Shown here: piece by piece, positions 15,994 to 24,958 of the stretch
How positions within the stretch are numbered: position 1 is the stretch's first letter
Layout of the letters: each line of letters starts with the position of its first letter
Assembly: GCA_035279385.1 (NCBI GenBank)
Contig: DATEHZ010000128.1
Span: 1-64,000, forward strand
DNA length: 64,000 bases
Direction: 5' to 3'
From: DATGJX01 sp035279385
GTDB lineage: Bacteria > Vulcanimicrobiota > Vulcanimicrobiia > Vulcanimicrobiales > Vulcanimicrobiaceae
Made by a program: the position numbers and the translations under genes
Notes under the pieces: generated by a model
Told to the model about the DNA's origin: nothing
Seen by the model: only the letters and a program-made list of their open reading frames with translations
The model's database searches: none

Positions 15994-16022
15994 ACGGTAC
16001 CATAAAACGGCCGGTAAGGCAA
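15994..16022 (-). promoter_or_regulatory. Candidate lexA promoter
   Basis: On the minus strand TTGCCT (16022-16017), a 17-base spacer, then an extended -10 TGG-TACCGT (ending at 15994). The -35 overlaps SOS box 1, so bound LexA would block RNA polymerase. A perfect 12-base palindrome CCATACGTATGG (15965-15976) lies in the leader and is unexplained. Confidence 0.5.
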
Positions 16023-16033
16023 ACATATGTTCG
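16020..16033 (-). promoter_or_regulatory. SOS (LexA) box 1
   Basis: Read on the minus strand: CGAACATATGTTTG, a full match to the Bacillus-type box CGAACRNRYGTTYG. It overlaps the lexA -35. Confidence 0.88.
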
Positions 16034-16041
16034 AGAGACTA

Positions 16042-16072
16042 TTGACACCGCTCGAATCGGCTGTGATAAAAT
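16042..16072 (+). promoter_or_regulatory. Promoter of the LysM gene
   Basis: A perfect -35 TTGACA (16042-16047) is followed by GATAAA at 17 bases (16065-16070) or TAAAAT at 19 bases (16067-16072), with TG upstream. The predicted start near 16079 falls at SOS box 2. Confidence 0.7.
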
Positions 16073-16080
16073 CTAGGGGA

Positions 16081-16094
16081 CGAACAGGCGTTTG
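16081..16094 (+). promoter_or_regulatory. SOS (LexA) box 2
   Basis: CGAACAGGCGTTTG matches CGAACRNRYGTTYG fully and sits at the predicted transcription start of the LysM gene. Confidence 0.88.
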
Positions 16095-16121
16095 GCACAA
16101 TATATAGACACACTAGTTCAC

Positions 16122-16135
16122 CAAACGGACGTTCG
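16122..16135 (+). promoter_or_regulatory. SOS (LexA) box 3
   Basis: CAAACGGACGTTCG differs from CGAACRNRYGTTYG at one position. It lies in the leader of the LysM gene, 27 bases downstream of box 2. Confidence 0.7.
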
Positions 16136-16162
16136 GCCCAAAATATAGTGAGGAGTACAACC

Positions 16163-16444
16163 GTGGGCAAGCGCAGACGATTCACCCTGATGCCGATTAT
16201 CACGCTGGCAGCGCTCAGCTTGATGGTCACGGTGCCGGCGCTCTCGAGCATGCAACTGCATGCAGCAGCTCCGCAGCACTACGCAACGGTGATCGTGCAT
16301 TCCGGCGACACGCTCTGGAGCATCGCATCCGCGCACACCGCGAGCAGCAACGACGTGCAAGACACGATCGATCGCATCAGCGAGGTCAATCATCTCAGCG
16401 GTGCATCGCTCCAACCCGGTCAACGCCTCCGCGTCCCAATGTAA
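16163..16444 (+). CDS. YneA-like SOS-controlled LysM protein
   Basis: 93 residues from GTG 16163, with GAGGAG 7 bases upstream. A basic N-terminus (GKRRRF) and one hydrophobic helix (about 9-27: signal anchor or signal peptide) precede a single LysM domain (about 47-93: VIVHSGDTLWSIAS, SEVNHL, LQPGQRLRVPM). LysM binds peptidoglycan. Size, architecture, divergent placement from lexA and three SOS boxes all match Bacillus YneA, which delays division during DNA damage. The same role is inferred here. A strong bidirectional terminator follows. Confidence 0.85.
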   Translation: MGKRRRFTLMPIITLAALSLMVTVPALSSMQLHAAAPQHYATVIVHSGDTLWSIASAHTASSNDVQDTIDRISEVNHLSGASLQPGQRLRVPM

Positions 16445-16500
16445 TCCCGTCATCACGAGCCGGCGCTGAGCCGATAACTCACCGCTCCGAGCCGATGACT

Positions 16501-16526
16501 CGTCATCCTGAGCCTGTCGAAGGATG
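16501..16526 (+). repeat. REP-like repeat, copy d
   Basis: CGTCATCCTGAGCCTGTCGA plus AGGATG lies between the LysM gene and its terminator. Confidence 0.8.
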
Positions 16527-16530
16527 AATG

Positions 16531-16572
16531 CAAATAAGAAAGACCGCCCCTCCCGCGGTCTTTTTTTATTTG
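16531..16572. terminator. Bidirectional terminator between convergent genes
   Basis: CAAATAAGAAAGACCGC pairs almost fully with GCGGTCTTTTTTTATTTG around a short C-rich loop. The stem core is 9 bp (AAAGACCGC/GCGGTCTTT), with T-runs in both directions. It serves the LysM gene (+) and the gene ending at 16592 (-). Confidence 0.85.
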
Positions 16573-16591
16573 CCTCTCCCAAAACGAGACG

Positions 16592-16801
16592 CTAGCGTTT
16601 GCTCACGAGCATCACGCTGTGGCCGGCGTGATCGTTCAAGAACGCCAAGCCTTCCATCATCCAACTCTCGAGACCGCCGTGTGAGTGCTTTGCAACTTCA
16701 CGCACGACGTGCACGCGATCTTTGAGCCACGATAACTCCGAGCGCGTCGTCGTCGGCCAGATTGCCACTTCGCAGTCTTCACACAGATAGCCGTTTGCCA
16801 T
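16592..16801 (-). CDS. Small hypothetical protein with CxxC
   Basis: 69 residues from ATG 16801 (an alternative ATG at 16819 adds six). A CEDC motif near the N-terminus could bind metal. The remainder is mixed helix and strand (LSWLKDRVHVVREVAKHSHGG, ending AGHSVMLVSKR). No family is recognised. It starts just beyond the terminator of the TonB receptor, so it may have its own promoter or depend on read-through. Confidence 0.5.
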   Translation of the reverse strand: MANGYLCEDCEVAIWPTTTRSELSWLKDRVHVVREVAKHSHGGLESWMMEGLAFLNDHAGHSVMLVSKR

Positions 16802-16824
16802 GCGCGCATGGTTCAACAAAAAGA

Positions 16825-16852
16825 CAGAGCCCCTGCTTTCGCAGGGGCTCTG
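16825..16852 (-). terminator. Terminator of the first TonB receptor gene
   Basis: A perfect 12-bp stem CAGAGCCCCTGC/GCAGGGGCTCTG with a TTTC loop, followed on the minus strand by TCTTTTTG. It lies 28 bases after the receptor stop. Confidence 0.88.
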
Positions 16853-16879
16853 TTGCTTATCCGTTGCTTCTCGAGCTGA

Positions 16880-19800
16880 TTACAGCTTGATCTGCACGTC
16901 CAGATAGGCTTGGAACGGAAGCGCTCCGCTGTAGGGCGCGAACGGGTAGTTGAACGCCGTTGCATACGGCTGTCCACCGTTCGCCGCATCCGAACCCGAG
17001 GCTCCGTAGAAGAAGCCCGTGCCCGGTTGCGTTCCGATGAAGTTGCCCGCGTTAGCGCCGTAGCCGCAGACCCAACGTCCCGGCTTGAACGCCTTCTGCC
17101 ACGGAGTGCTCGTGCCGCCGAAACACGTGTTCACGATGTTCGTCAGCGAGAGATTCGCCGAGACTTTGGGCGAGATGCGGTACTGGATCAGCGCGCCCAA
17201 GTTGAACTGCCACGGCTCTTGGAATTGGCCGACGGAGTCGAACTTGCCCGTGTACGGGTTCGGAATGGCGAACTGACCGGTGGAAACGAACGGCGACGCC
17301 GTCGAGGTCAGGAAGTCGCAGAGTCCCGCGTATTGCGAGCCGGCCGGAAGGACCGGGGTGCCCGCAGGCGTGGTTGCTGCGCCTTCGTTCTGGCCGCAAG
17401 CACGCGGATCGATACCCAGCGTATCAACCGGCGAGCCATAGTACGTGCCCGAGAACAGCTGGAAGTTCGGCGCGATAGAGAGTCTATCGTGCTTGAACTG
17501 CAGCCAGCCCGCAAAGGTATGCGGTGCAATTGCCGAGGCGCCGCCCTGATCGAACGGGCTGTTCGGCGATTCATTCGGATACGTCTGATACCAGCCGGTG
17601 CGGTCGAGCAGCGGCTGTTGCGACATATTGTAGTACGGGTTGACGATGTCGTTCGGACCCAGCGTTGCCGGGCACGCTTCGCCGGCGCTGAAGTTGTAGC
17701 ACGGAGAACCGCCGCCGGCCTGCGTCAACCCATTGAACGCCTTGATGTAGTCGTTCAAGTTGTCGATCGCGTTCTTGCCGTTCGGCAGGTCCTGGTACTG
17801 CACCAGCGCTTTGGTGTACGTGTACGAGATACCACCGGAGAAGCCATCGCGCGACGGATCACCCTTTTGGATGCCGACTTCAACGCCATAGCTGTGCTGG
17901 TGGCCGGCGTTCACGCCGCCGACGAAGCCCGGTCCGAGAACAACCGTTTCCAACTGATTGTGGGTATCGCGGTAGAAGGGCGAGACCTTCATCGTGATAT
18001 CCGTGTTCTTGAAATGGTGCTCGACCGAGAAGTCGTAGTTGTTCGAGTACTGAACCGGATTGTCGTGGCCCGGCGTGTGGAAACCCAGACCCCAGAACTG
18101 GCTGAAGTCGAAGGTCGCCGCACGCTTACCGGATTGGTCGAGATACTGTTCGAACGCCGTTTCGGTCGGCTGCGTGTACTTGCCGACAGAGAAGCGCAGA
18201 ACGTCATCCGGATCCATCGTGTACGTACCGCCGATACGCGGCGAGACTTCGTTGTGCACGAAGCTCGACGGGCTCTTCGCGGAGTACTGCAACGGTCCGC
18301 AGTCAACGGTGGTAACGCCGTTGCAGAGTGCGGTGTTGCCAACCGGGTGCAGACCTTCCTGGCCGGACGGCGCAGTGCCGCAGGCTTTGAGCGGTTGCGT
18401 CTGCACGGGGTTCGGCGGAACCGGGTTGCCCGGCGCCAGCGGCGTCGTCATCGGCAGGCCCGTGCCCGGATCGTAACAGTTGACCTGCGCGCCTTCGTTG
18501 AACCAGAAGTTAAACTCCGGGTTATCGGAGCTGCGGAGATCGTAGCGATACGATTCGAAGCGAACGCCGAGATTGAGATCCCAGCGATCGGACGGTTTGA
18601 ACTCGTCTTCAAGCGAGACGCTCGTGAAGATCGGTTTCACCGTGTTGTACGTGCCTTGGCCGCCAGGAACGGTGACCTTCCAGGTCGCCCCCGCAACGCA
18701 CGCCGGAGTCGTCGGTGCGAGCGCACCGGTGGCACACGGGTCTTGCGGATATGCTCCCGAGTTGATCTGACCGAAGTTCTGCGCGGTGGACGACGAGAAG
18801 CACGAGGCCTGATTGCCCGACGTCTTGCTGAAGCACAGCGGGTTGTTCGGATCGCCGTTCGTCAGGTTTGCGACGACTTTGCGGCTGCCGAAGTAGCCCG
18901 AGAGCCACGAGCCGTTGTTGAAGCGCGTCACGCCGGCCGTCGTGTAGTTGGCCGTGAGACGAAGCAGGTTCTGCGGATTCAGCTGATCGGCGAATTGGAA
19001 CTCTGCGCCGCGCGTGTGCGTGGTGAGCTCGTAGTCGCCGGTGCACTGGCCCCACAGGTTGGCCTGCAGATATCCGCCGAGGTAACAGTCGGTTACGCCC
19101 GACGGGCTGCTGATGAGCCAGTCGGAGTACATCGTGTAGCCGTACAGTTTCGCATAGGCATTGCTGCCGATGTTTTTCGTGTACTGCGCTTTCACGATGC
19201 CGACGTCATTCCACGTGCCGTCACGCAGCGTCGGATCGATGCTGCTCTGCTGGCCGCCCACGAACGGATCGTTCAACGAACGATTGGTCGGAGAATTCGG
19301 GAAGTAGTACGGAGCAACTTTCGCCGTGTTCAGCGACTGTCCGAACTGCGTTCCCGGAGCGAAGATGTAGGTGTCCGCGTACGGAATCGGGCTGGCCGAG
19401 CCGCTGGAGCAGCCGAAGGCCCAGAACGCCTCGTATCCGCACAAACCACCGCCGGCGGTGCCCGCCCACGGCGTACCGGCCGAATAGCCGGCCGTATCGA
19501 ACGGCGTCAAGTAGCCCGAAAGCCAGTTGATGCCGCCGTTGTCGTTCAGGCTGCTGCCGTAGGTCTGATACTGCATCGAGTTGTCATACAGTAATTGCAG
19601 ATCGTCGCGGCCCTGATCGAACTTGTGCGGGATTCCGAAGTGGAAGTTGAGCACAGTGTCGCGCTCTTGCTGCTGAACCAGGAAGCCTGCACCGTATGGG
19701 CCGTAGCCAAGACACGCGCCGTTGAACGGACCCGGATTCGCGGCGGTGTTACCAACCGCGATACCGCCGTTACCCGGCGAGGTCGTGTTGTTTTGGCAAG

Positions 19801-20965
19801 CCGGCCACGGTCCGTTGCCCCACTGGAGCGCGTAGCCGCAGCTCACGCCCGTGTTGAAGCACGTGGTTGAGTTGAAGTCCGGCGCGTTTCCATTGATCGG
19901 CGCGATGTTTCCTACGCAACCATATGCTGCGGCGGAGCTCGTGCCGCAGAAGAAGTTCGCGGCGGGGAACATGCTCAGGTACAGCGTTGCAGCTTCGCTT
20001 TGCGCCTGCAGGCCGGTTGAGCTCAGACCGTTCGCGTTCAGACTGGAACCGTCGTTCCACGTGAGGTTCGGATAGGTCTGGTTGTAGCCCATCAAACCGA
20101 CGTAGTACGAGAAGTTCCGGTTCGGCGATGCGCCGCCGGCTTCAGCCGTCAAGGCGTGGTAGAAGCCGGGAGCGCCGATGCCGCCCTTGAGCGAACCGAA
20201 GCCCGGATACGTACCGGTCTTGATGACTTGGTTGATGAAGCCGCCGAGCGTCGCCGACGAAGCGCCGGACGGAGAACCGCCGGTGTACACCTGCAGCTCT
20301 TGCTGTCCGAGATTCGAGAGCGAATCCGACTGATAGTTATCGAAGGCGCGGTTGACCGGAACGCCGTCGAACTCGTATCCGATTTGGCTGTACGAAGAGC
20401 CGCGGATGTAGAACACCTGGCCCCAGCCGGCGTTACCCATATACGAAGTAACACCGGGCTGCTGATAGATGCCCGAGTACGCGCTGTTCAGGTTGAAACC
20501 GCCGCCGCTGCCCGACACGACTTGTTGGGTTGCGGCATTGACCGAGTAGACGTCCGACGTCGTACCCGGTTTGACGAGGTTGCCCGCAGCTCGCGAATGC
20601 GCGACCGCAATCGTCTTGAGCTCGGGGTGCGTCGTCATCGAAAGCGTGAACGACTGGTCAGCGAAGACCGTCACGCCTGCGAGTGACTGCGGAGCATAAC
20701 CGTCCTTGTCGGCCGACACGGTATACGTGTCAGGCGCGAGTGACAGGAAGGTGAAATGCCCCCCAGCATCCGTCGTGGTTGTCGCCGTCTGCGACGGGGA
20801 CACAGCCGTGATTTTCGCGCTAGCGACCGGCTTGCCCGTCGAAGTATCGGTCAACGTACCCGAGATGCCGCCGGTGGTGCCCGCCAGTGCCCATGTTCCC
20901 TGGGCAAGCATCGCCAGCATGATCATCACGGCCACGAACGCATGCCGAAGTCTGAGTTTTGGCAT
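16880..20965 (-). CDS. TonB-dependent receptor, Oar-like, with carboxypeptidase-regulatory N-terminal domain
   Basis: 1361 residues. Signal peptide about 1-28 (WALA). A carboxypeptidase-regulatory-like beta-sandwich (about 30-115: GGISGTLTDTSTGKPVASAK, GHFTFLSLAPDTYTVSADKDGY) follows. Next come a plug region (about 130-260: FYIRGSSYSQIGYEFDGVPV, ELQVYTGGSP) and a long barrel. This architecture matches Oar/SusC-like receptors that import large or scarce ligands using TonB energy. The N-terminal third is unusually rich in paired cysteines and Asn/Gly loops. The last residue is Leu, not the usual Phe/Tyr. A paralogue lies upstream at 21171-24857. Ligand unknown. Confidence 0.88.
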   Translation of the reverse strand: MPKLRLRHAFVAVMIMLAMLAQGTWALAGTTGGISGTLTDTSTGKPVASAKITAVSPSQTATTTTDAGGHFTFLSLAPDTYTVSADKDGYAPQSLAGVTVFADQSFTLSMTTHPELKTIAVAHSRAAGNLVKPGTTSDVYSVNAATQQVVSGSGGGFNLNSAYSGIYQQPGVTSYMGNAGWGQVFYIRGSSYSQIGYEFDGVPVNRAFDNYQSDSLSNLGQQELQVYTGGSPSGASSATLGGFINQVIKTGTYPGFGSLKGGIGAPGFYHALTAEAGGASPNRNFSYYVGLMGYNQTYPNLTWNDGSSLNANGLSSTGLQAQSEAATLYLSMFPAANFFCGTSSAAAYGCVGNIAPINGNAPDFNSTTCFNTGVSCGYALQWGNGPWPACQNNTTSPGNGGIAVGNTAANPGPFNGACLGYGPYGAGFLVQQQERDTVLNFHFGIPHKFDQGRDDLQLLYDNSMQYQTYGSSLNDNGGINWLSGYLTPFDTAGYSAGTPWAGTAGGGLCGYEAFWAFGCSSGSASPIPYADTYIFAPGTQFGQSLNTAKVAPYYFPNSPTNRSLNDPFVGGQQSSIDPTLRDGTWNDVGIVKAQYTKNIGSNAYAKLYGYTMYSDWLISSPSGVTDCYLGGYLQANLWGQCTGDYELTTHTRGAEFQFADQLNPQNLLRLTANYTTAGVTRFNNGSWLSGYFGSRKVVANLTNGDPNNPLCFSKTSGNQASCFSSSTAQNFGQINSGAYPQDPCATGALAPTTPACVAGATWKVTVPGGQGTYNTVKPIFTSVSLEDEFKPSDRWDLNLGVRFESYRYDLRSSDNPEFNFWFNEGAQVNCYDPGTGLPMTTPLAPGNPVPPNPVQTQPLKACGTAPSGQEGLHPVGNTALCNGVTTVDCGPLQYSAKSPSSFVHNEVSPRIGGTYTMDPDDVLRFSVGKYTQPTETAFEQYLDQSGKRAATFDFSQFWGLGFHTPGHDNPVQYSNNYDFSVEHHFKNTDITMKVSPFYRDTHNQLETVVLGPGFVGGVNAGHQHSYGVEVGIQKGDPSRDGFSGGISYTYTKALVQYQDLPNGKNAIDNLNDYIKAFNGLTQAGGGSPCYNFSAGEACPATLGPNDIVNPYYNMSQQPLLDRTGWYQTYPNESPNSPFDQGGASAIAPHTFAGWLQFKHDRLSIAPNFQLFSGTYYGSPVDTLGIDPRACGQNEGAATTPAGTPVLPAGSQYAGLCDFLTSTASPFVSTGQFAIPNPYTGKFDSVGQFQEPWQFNLGALIQYRISPKVSANLSLTNIVNTCFGGTSTPWQKAFKPGRWVCGYGANAGNFIGTQPGTGFFYGASGSDAANGGQPYATAFNYPFAPYSGALPFQAYLDVQIKL

Positions 20966-21115
20966 GGTTCCTCCTATAGGAGTTGGACCTTATGTGTTAT
21001 GGGCCGCGGGGGCATGGCGACAGAAGTCGCTCCCCTGCGACTTAAGGCGCTTGGTTCTTTTCACTTATTCTTAATCCTCTGGGAAGCCACTGAGAAGTGC
21101 CTCTCCATGGCCTGC

Positions 21116-21148
21116 GAAAGGGGCGCCGCCTCAGGCGACGCCCCTTTC
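21116..21148 (-). terminator. Hairpin after the second TonB receptor gene
   Basis: GAAAGGGGCGCCGCC-TCA-GGCGACGCCCCTTTC: a 15-bp stem with one mismatch, 22 bases after the receptor stop. There is no T run, so termination efficiency is uncertain. The remaining 20966-21115 leader of the first receptor shows only its SD (AGGAGG). Confidence 0.6.
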
Positions 21149-21170
21149 CAGATGCTGACAGGAGTTATTG

Positions 21171-24100
21171 TCACATCTTAATACGAGCTTCCAGATAGAA
21201 ATTGAAGGGCTGCTTGGTCGAGAAGCTGTCGACGTTCACCGGCGAAAGGTACTTCTCGTACGGGTACTGGACGAACGGCTGAATCGTCGCCCCCGGGTTG
21301 AAGACGTTGCCGACCGGTTCCACGATGCCGGCACTGTTGTTGATGCCGTAGCTGCAGACGTTGGAATCCGATACGGTCCACGCTTCTTTCGATCCGCCGA
21401 AGCAGCGGTTGACGATGTTCGCGAACGTTCCGACGAGCGTCACTTTCGGGGAGACGTCGTACGAGAGTTGCAAGTTCATCAGCAGCTGGCTCGGATTGAC
21501 GAACGCACCCGGCTCGTCGAACTTGCCGGTGTATGGATTCGGGATCGTGATCACCGCGTTGCACCCGATCGCGTTGTATCCCGCACCGCCGGACGGAGCG
21601 CCGAACGGATAGCGTGTTGGATCGATGGCCGTCACGCCGCCGCCGTACGGATCCGACGCGCATCCGCCCGCGTTCGGGTCGATGCCCGGCGTGGTCTCCG
21701 GAGAACCGTACCGGTTGCCGGCGAGAAACTGCAAGCTCGGCGTAATCGCGAATTTGTCGTGCTTGTAGTTGAGCACCAGCGTTGCCGCGTACGGAACCGC
21801 GAACGAGTCGGCCGATCCGCCGATGCCGCCGGGGAAGATGTCGTACGTTGCATAGCTGGCGCCCGGATCGAGCAGCGGCCGCACGGGAGCGTTCCAATAC
21901 GGATTGGCAACCGTGGCCGCGGAGCACGCCGCCGCTGCGCCGGTGTTGTCGTAGCACGGTGCCGCGACGACCGGCACGCCGGTGTTCGGATCGTTCGGAG
22001 CGGTACCGCCGCCGCAGCGCGGATCGCTCGCGTTGGACGCGCAGAACGACGTGTACGCGTTGTACGTCTTGATGTCGTTGTTGATCTGCGTAACGATGTT
22101 CGTGCCGTTCGAGAGCGTGTCGTAGTTGATGTAGCTATGCGTGTAGGTGAGCGAGAGCAACGCGGATAGACCGTTTGCCGAAAAATCGCCCTTTTGTACT
22201 TGGAACTCCACGCCTTCGCTCGTCTGGCGTCCGACGTTCAGACCGGAGACGAAGCCCGTTGCTTGGTCGAGGAAGAAGTTCTGGATCTGATCTTTCGTCT
22301 TGCGATAGAACGGCGTGAGTTTGAACGACCAGCCTTGGCCGAGTTGCTGCTCCCACGAGAGGTCGAAGTTGTTCGAGGTCGGCGGACGCACCGGGTGGCC
22401 CGGCGTCGTGAAGCCGTACTTGTAGAACCGCGAGCCCAGGAAATCGGCCAGATCCTCCTGCAGCGTATTGTACTGCTCGTACGCGGTACTCGGCGGCTCG
22501 ACGTACTGTCCGGCGCTGAATCGCAGAACCGTACGCGGGCTCATCGTGTACGTGCCCGAGATACGCGGCTGCAGGATGTTGTAACTGAACACTTGCGCCG
22601 ACTCGTTCGTCAGTTTCGCCGGCGTGGTGCCCGCGGGGCAGACGCCGGGCGAAGTCGCCGATTCGAGCGTGAAGCCGTCGGGCGCAACGCAATTGTTCAG
22701 ATTGAACGCGTTGAACCAGAATTGCCGCGCCGGATCGTTCGGACTCGTACTAGAGCCGTCGAACTCGAAGCGGTCGTCGCGCAGGCCGATGTTGAAGAGC
22801 CATCGCTCCGTCGGCCGCCATTGATCTTGAATTGAGACCGAGGTAAACTTCGGCTTGACCTGGTTGTACGTTGCGTACAGACTGTTCTCCGCAACGAGAT
22901 ACGCGCACGGCGCGCCGCCGCACGTAAAGCCGGGAGCCGCGCTTTGCGCCGGTCCGACGCAGGTCGGATCTGCCAGGCAGCTCCAGGAGAGATGCGAGGC
23001 GTCGGCCCGCGTGCAGTTCACCGGCGCGAGATTCGTGCCGCTGATCGGATTGCTCGTGTTGTAGCAGAAGCCCGCCGTCGGATTCGCGGAACTGACGAGT
23101 ATGGCTGCGAGACTGCGCCGGCCGAATCCGTTGAACATCTGCGTGTTGTTGTCGCGCGTCGAGTTCGCCGTCGTGTAGTTGCCCTCAATGGTCAGCAAAT
23201 GCTGCGCGTTGAGCTGATCGGCGAACGTCGCCGAGACGCCGCGCGTGTGGGAACTCAGTTCGTAGTCCGGCGATACGACGCAATTGTAGTTCAGATAGGC
23301 GCACACGGGTCCCGTCTGCAGCCAGTCGGAATAATACGTGTACCCGTAGAGCCGCAGATACGCATTCGAGCCGAAGTTCTTCTGGTATTGCAGCTTGACG
23401 ATCTCCTGATTGTTCCAGATCGTGTCGCGCTTGTTCGGATCGACCGCAAGCGAGTTGGGCGCGTGCGGCGGCGATGCGGGATAGAGATACGGTGAGACGT
23501 ACTGCGACGGATTCGCCGGCAGCAGCGTGCCGACCGGACCGTTCCACTGGAAGCCGTCGATGTATGATACCGGTCCCGGATCGTCGGTGTTCGGGCCGAA
23601 CGTTGCGTTGCCGCCCGGAACGTCGTTCACCGCTTCGTAGAAGCCGTTGAGCAGCATGCCGGAATCCCAGAGCAGTTGGATGTCGTCGCGCCCGCTGTCG
23701 TGTCTGTGCGGAATGCCGAAGTGCACGTTGGCGACGACGTCGCGATCGAAAATGCTCGATGGCGAGAGCCAGTTGTACGACCCCAGAATGAAGCCGCCGG
23801 GCCCGGCGTAGGTGCCGCTATTGAGGTAGTTGTTGTAACCTTCCGTGAAGTTCACGGTCGTCGGATCGCCGCAGCCCGCCGCAGGCGTTGAGCCGAGCAC
23901 GACGGGACCGAAGCCGGAAAACGAATCGCTGTACGCTTTGCCGTTGTCTTGATCGACGTAGCGGAAATCTTGATCGTATCCGCCGATGCCGACGTAGTAG
24001 GAGAACAAGCGGTTCGGCGATGCGCCGCCCGCTTCTGCCGAGAGTTTATGATAGAAAATCGGCGCGCCGATTCCGGCGGTAATCATGCCGAAGCCCGGAT

Positions 24101-24857
24101 ACGTTCCGGACTTGATCACCTGATTGATGTAGCCCGCGAGGCCCTGGCCTTCGGAGTTCGCGGGCGTCGCGCCGGTGTAGACTTGCAGCTCCGACATGCC
24201 CAGCGAGGAGAGCTGCCCCGACGGGTAATTGTCGAACGACCGGTTCACCGGAACGCCGTCGAATTCGTAGCCGACTTGATCGTAGTCGCCGCCGCGAATA
24301 TGCACGGTTTGAAAGTATCCCGCCTGATTGAGCGGCATGACCACTCCGGGGACGGATGCCACCGCGGAATAGGCGCTGTTCAAGCTGCCGCCGCCGCCGA
24401 GCGCGCTGATCTTGTCTTGCGTTGCGGCGTTGACGGAATACACGTCGGCCGTCGTGCCGCTCTTCACCAAACTGCTCGCGGCTTTGGAGGTCACGCGCGC
24501 GATGGTTTTGAGCGACTTGTGCATCGTGACGGCGACGGTTTGCGTAGCATCGGCAAAGACCGTGATGCCCGCTTGGCTGACGGCGTCGTAGCCGTCTTTC
24601 TCCGCCGACACGGTATACGTGTCGGGCGTGAGGGATAGGAACGTGAAATGGCCGGATGCGTCTGTCCGGGTTGTGGCGCTCTGCGACGGGGCCGCCGCAG
24701 TGACTTGCGCGTCCGCTATCGGTGCGCGCGTTTCCGTGTCCACAATCGTGCCGCTGATGCCGCCGGTGGTGCCTGCCAGTGCCCATGTTCCCTGGCAAAG
24801 CATCGCCGCGACGATCGCAGTAGCTATAAACGCATTCCGGAATCCCCTTTTGAGCAT
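21171..24857 (-). CDS. TonB-dependent receptor, Oar-like, paralogue
   Basis: 1228 residues with the same layout as its neighbour. Signal peptide about 1-29, then a carboxypeptidase-regulatory domain (GGISGTIVDTETRAPIADAQ, SGHFTFLSLTPDTYTVSAEK), a plug (VHIRGGDYDQVGYEFDGVPV, SELQVYTGATP) and a barrel ending EARIKM. Close identity in plug and domain 1 but different barrel loops indicate tandem duplication followed by divergence for different ligands. SD GGAGGAG precedes the ATG. TonB, ExbB and ExbD are not in the window. Confidence 0.88.
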   Translation of the reverse strand: MLKRGFRNAFIATAIVAAMLCQGTWALAGTTGGISGTIVDTETRAPIADAQVTAAAPSQSATTRTDASGHFTFLSLTPDTYTVSAEKDGYDAVSQAGITVFADATQTVAVTMHKSLKTIARVTSKAASSLVKSGTTADVYSVNAATQDKISALGGGGSLNSAYSAVASVPGVVMPLNQAGYFQTVHIRGGDYDQVGYEFDGVPVNRSFDNYPSGQLSSLGMSELQVYTGATPANSEGQGLAGYINQVIKSGTYPGFGMITAGIGAPIFYHKLSAEAGGASPNRLFSYYVGIGGYDQDFRYVDQDNGKAYSDSFSGFGPVVLGSTPAAGCGDPTTVNFTEGYNNYLNSGTYAGPGGFILGSYNWLSPSSIFDRDVVANVHFGIPHRHDSGRDDIQLLWDSGMLLNGFYEAVNDVPGGNATFGPNTDDPGPVSYIDGFQWNGPVGTLLPANPSQYVSPYLYPASPPHAPNSLAVDPNKRDTIWNNQEIVKLQYQKNFGSNAYLRLYGYTYYSDWLQTGPVCAYLNYNCVVSPDYELSSHTRGVSATFADQLNAQHLLTIEGNYTTANSTRDNNTQMFNGFGRRSLAAILVSSANPTAGFCYNTSNPISGTNLAPVNCTRADASHLSWSCLADPTCVGPAQSAAPGFTCGGAPCAYLVAENSLYATYNQVKPKFTSVSIQDQWRPTERWLFNIGLRDDRFEFDGSSTSPNDPARQFWFNAFNLNNCVAPDGFTLESATSPGVCPAGTTPAKLTNESAQVFSYNILQPRISGTYTMSPRTVLRFSAGQYVEPPSTAYEQYNTLQEDLADFLGSRFYKYGFTTPGHPVRPPTSNNFDLSWEQQLGQGWSFKLTPFYRKTKDQIQNFFLDQATGFVSGLNVGRQTSEGVEFQVQKGDFSANGLSALLSLTYTHSYINYDTLSNGTNIVTQINNDIKTYNAYTSFCASNASDPRCGGGTAPNDPNTGVPVVAAPCYDNTGAAAACSAATVANPYWNAPVRPLLDPGASYATYDIFPGGIGGSADSFAVPYAATLVLNYKHDKFAITPSLQFLAGNRYGSPETTPGIDPNAGGCASDPYGGGVTAIDPTRYPFGAPSGGAGYNAIGCNAVITIPNPYTGKFDEPGAFVNPSQLLMNLQLSYDVSPKVTLVGTFANIVNRCFGGSKEAWTVSDSNVCSYGINNSAGIVEPVGNVFNPGATIQPFVQYPYEKYLSPVNVDSFSTKQPFNFYLEARIKM

Positions 24858-24923
24858 GGCTCCTCCGGTTTCAAAAGTGCGTATATCTCCTTCTTAGCAC
24901 CAGCACAGCCGTTTAAAAACAAG

Positions 24924-24950
24924 AGAGGCCCCGCTTGCTGCGGGGCCTCT
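24924..24950 (-). terminator. Terminator after sucD
   Basis: An 11-bp perfect stem AGAGGCCCCGC/GCGGGGCCTCT with a TTGCT loop, followed on the minus strand by TCTTGTTTTTAAAC. It closes the thiolase-to-sucD gene run. Confidence 0.9.
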
Positions 24951-24958
24951 TCGGGTCA

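Noticed and set aside
16910..19594. An 894-codon plus-strand frame opposite the first TonB receptor
   Set aside because: Low-complexity Arg/Val/Ala translation, no start signal, and complete overlap with a clear receptor gene.
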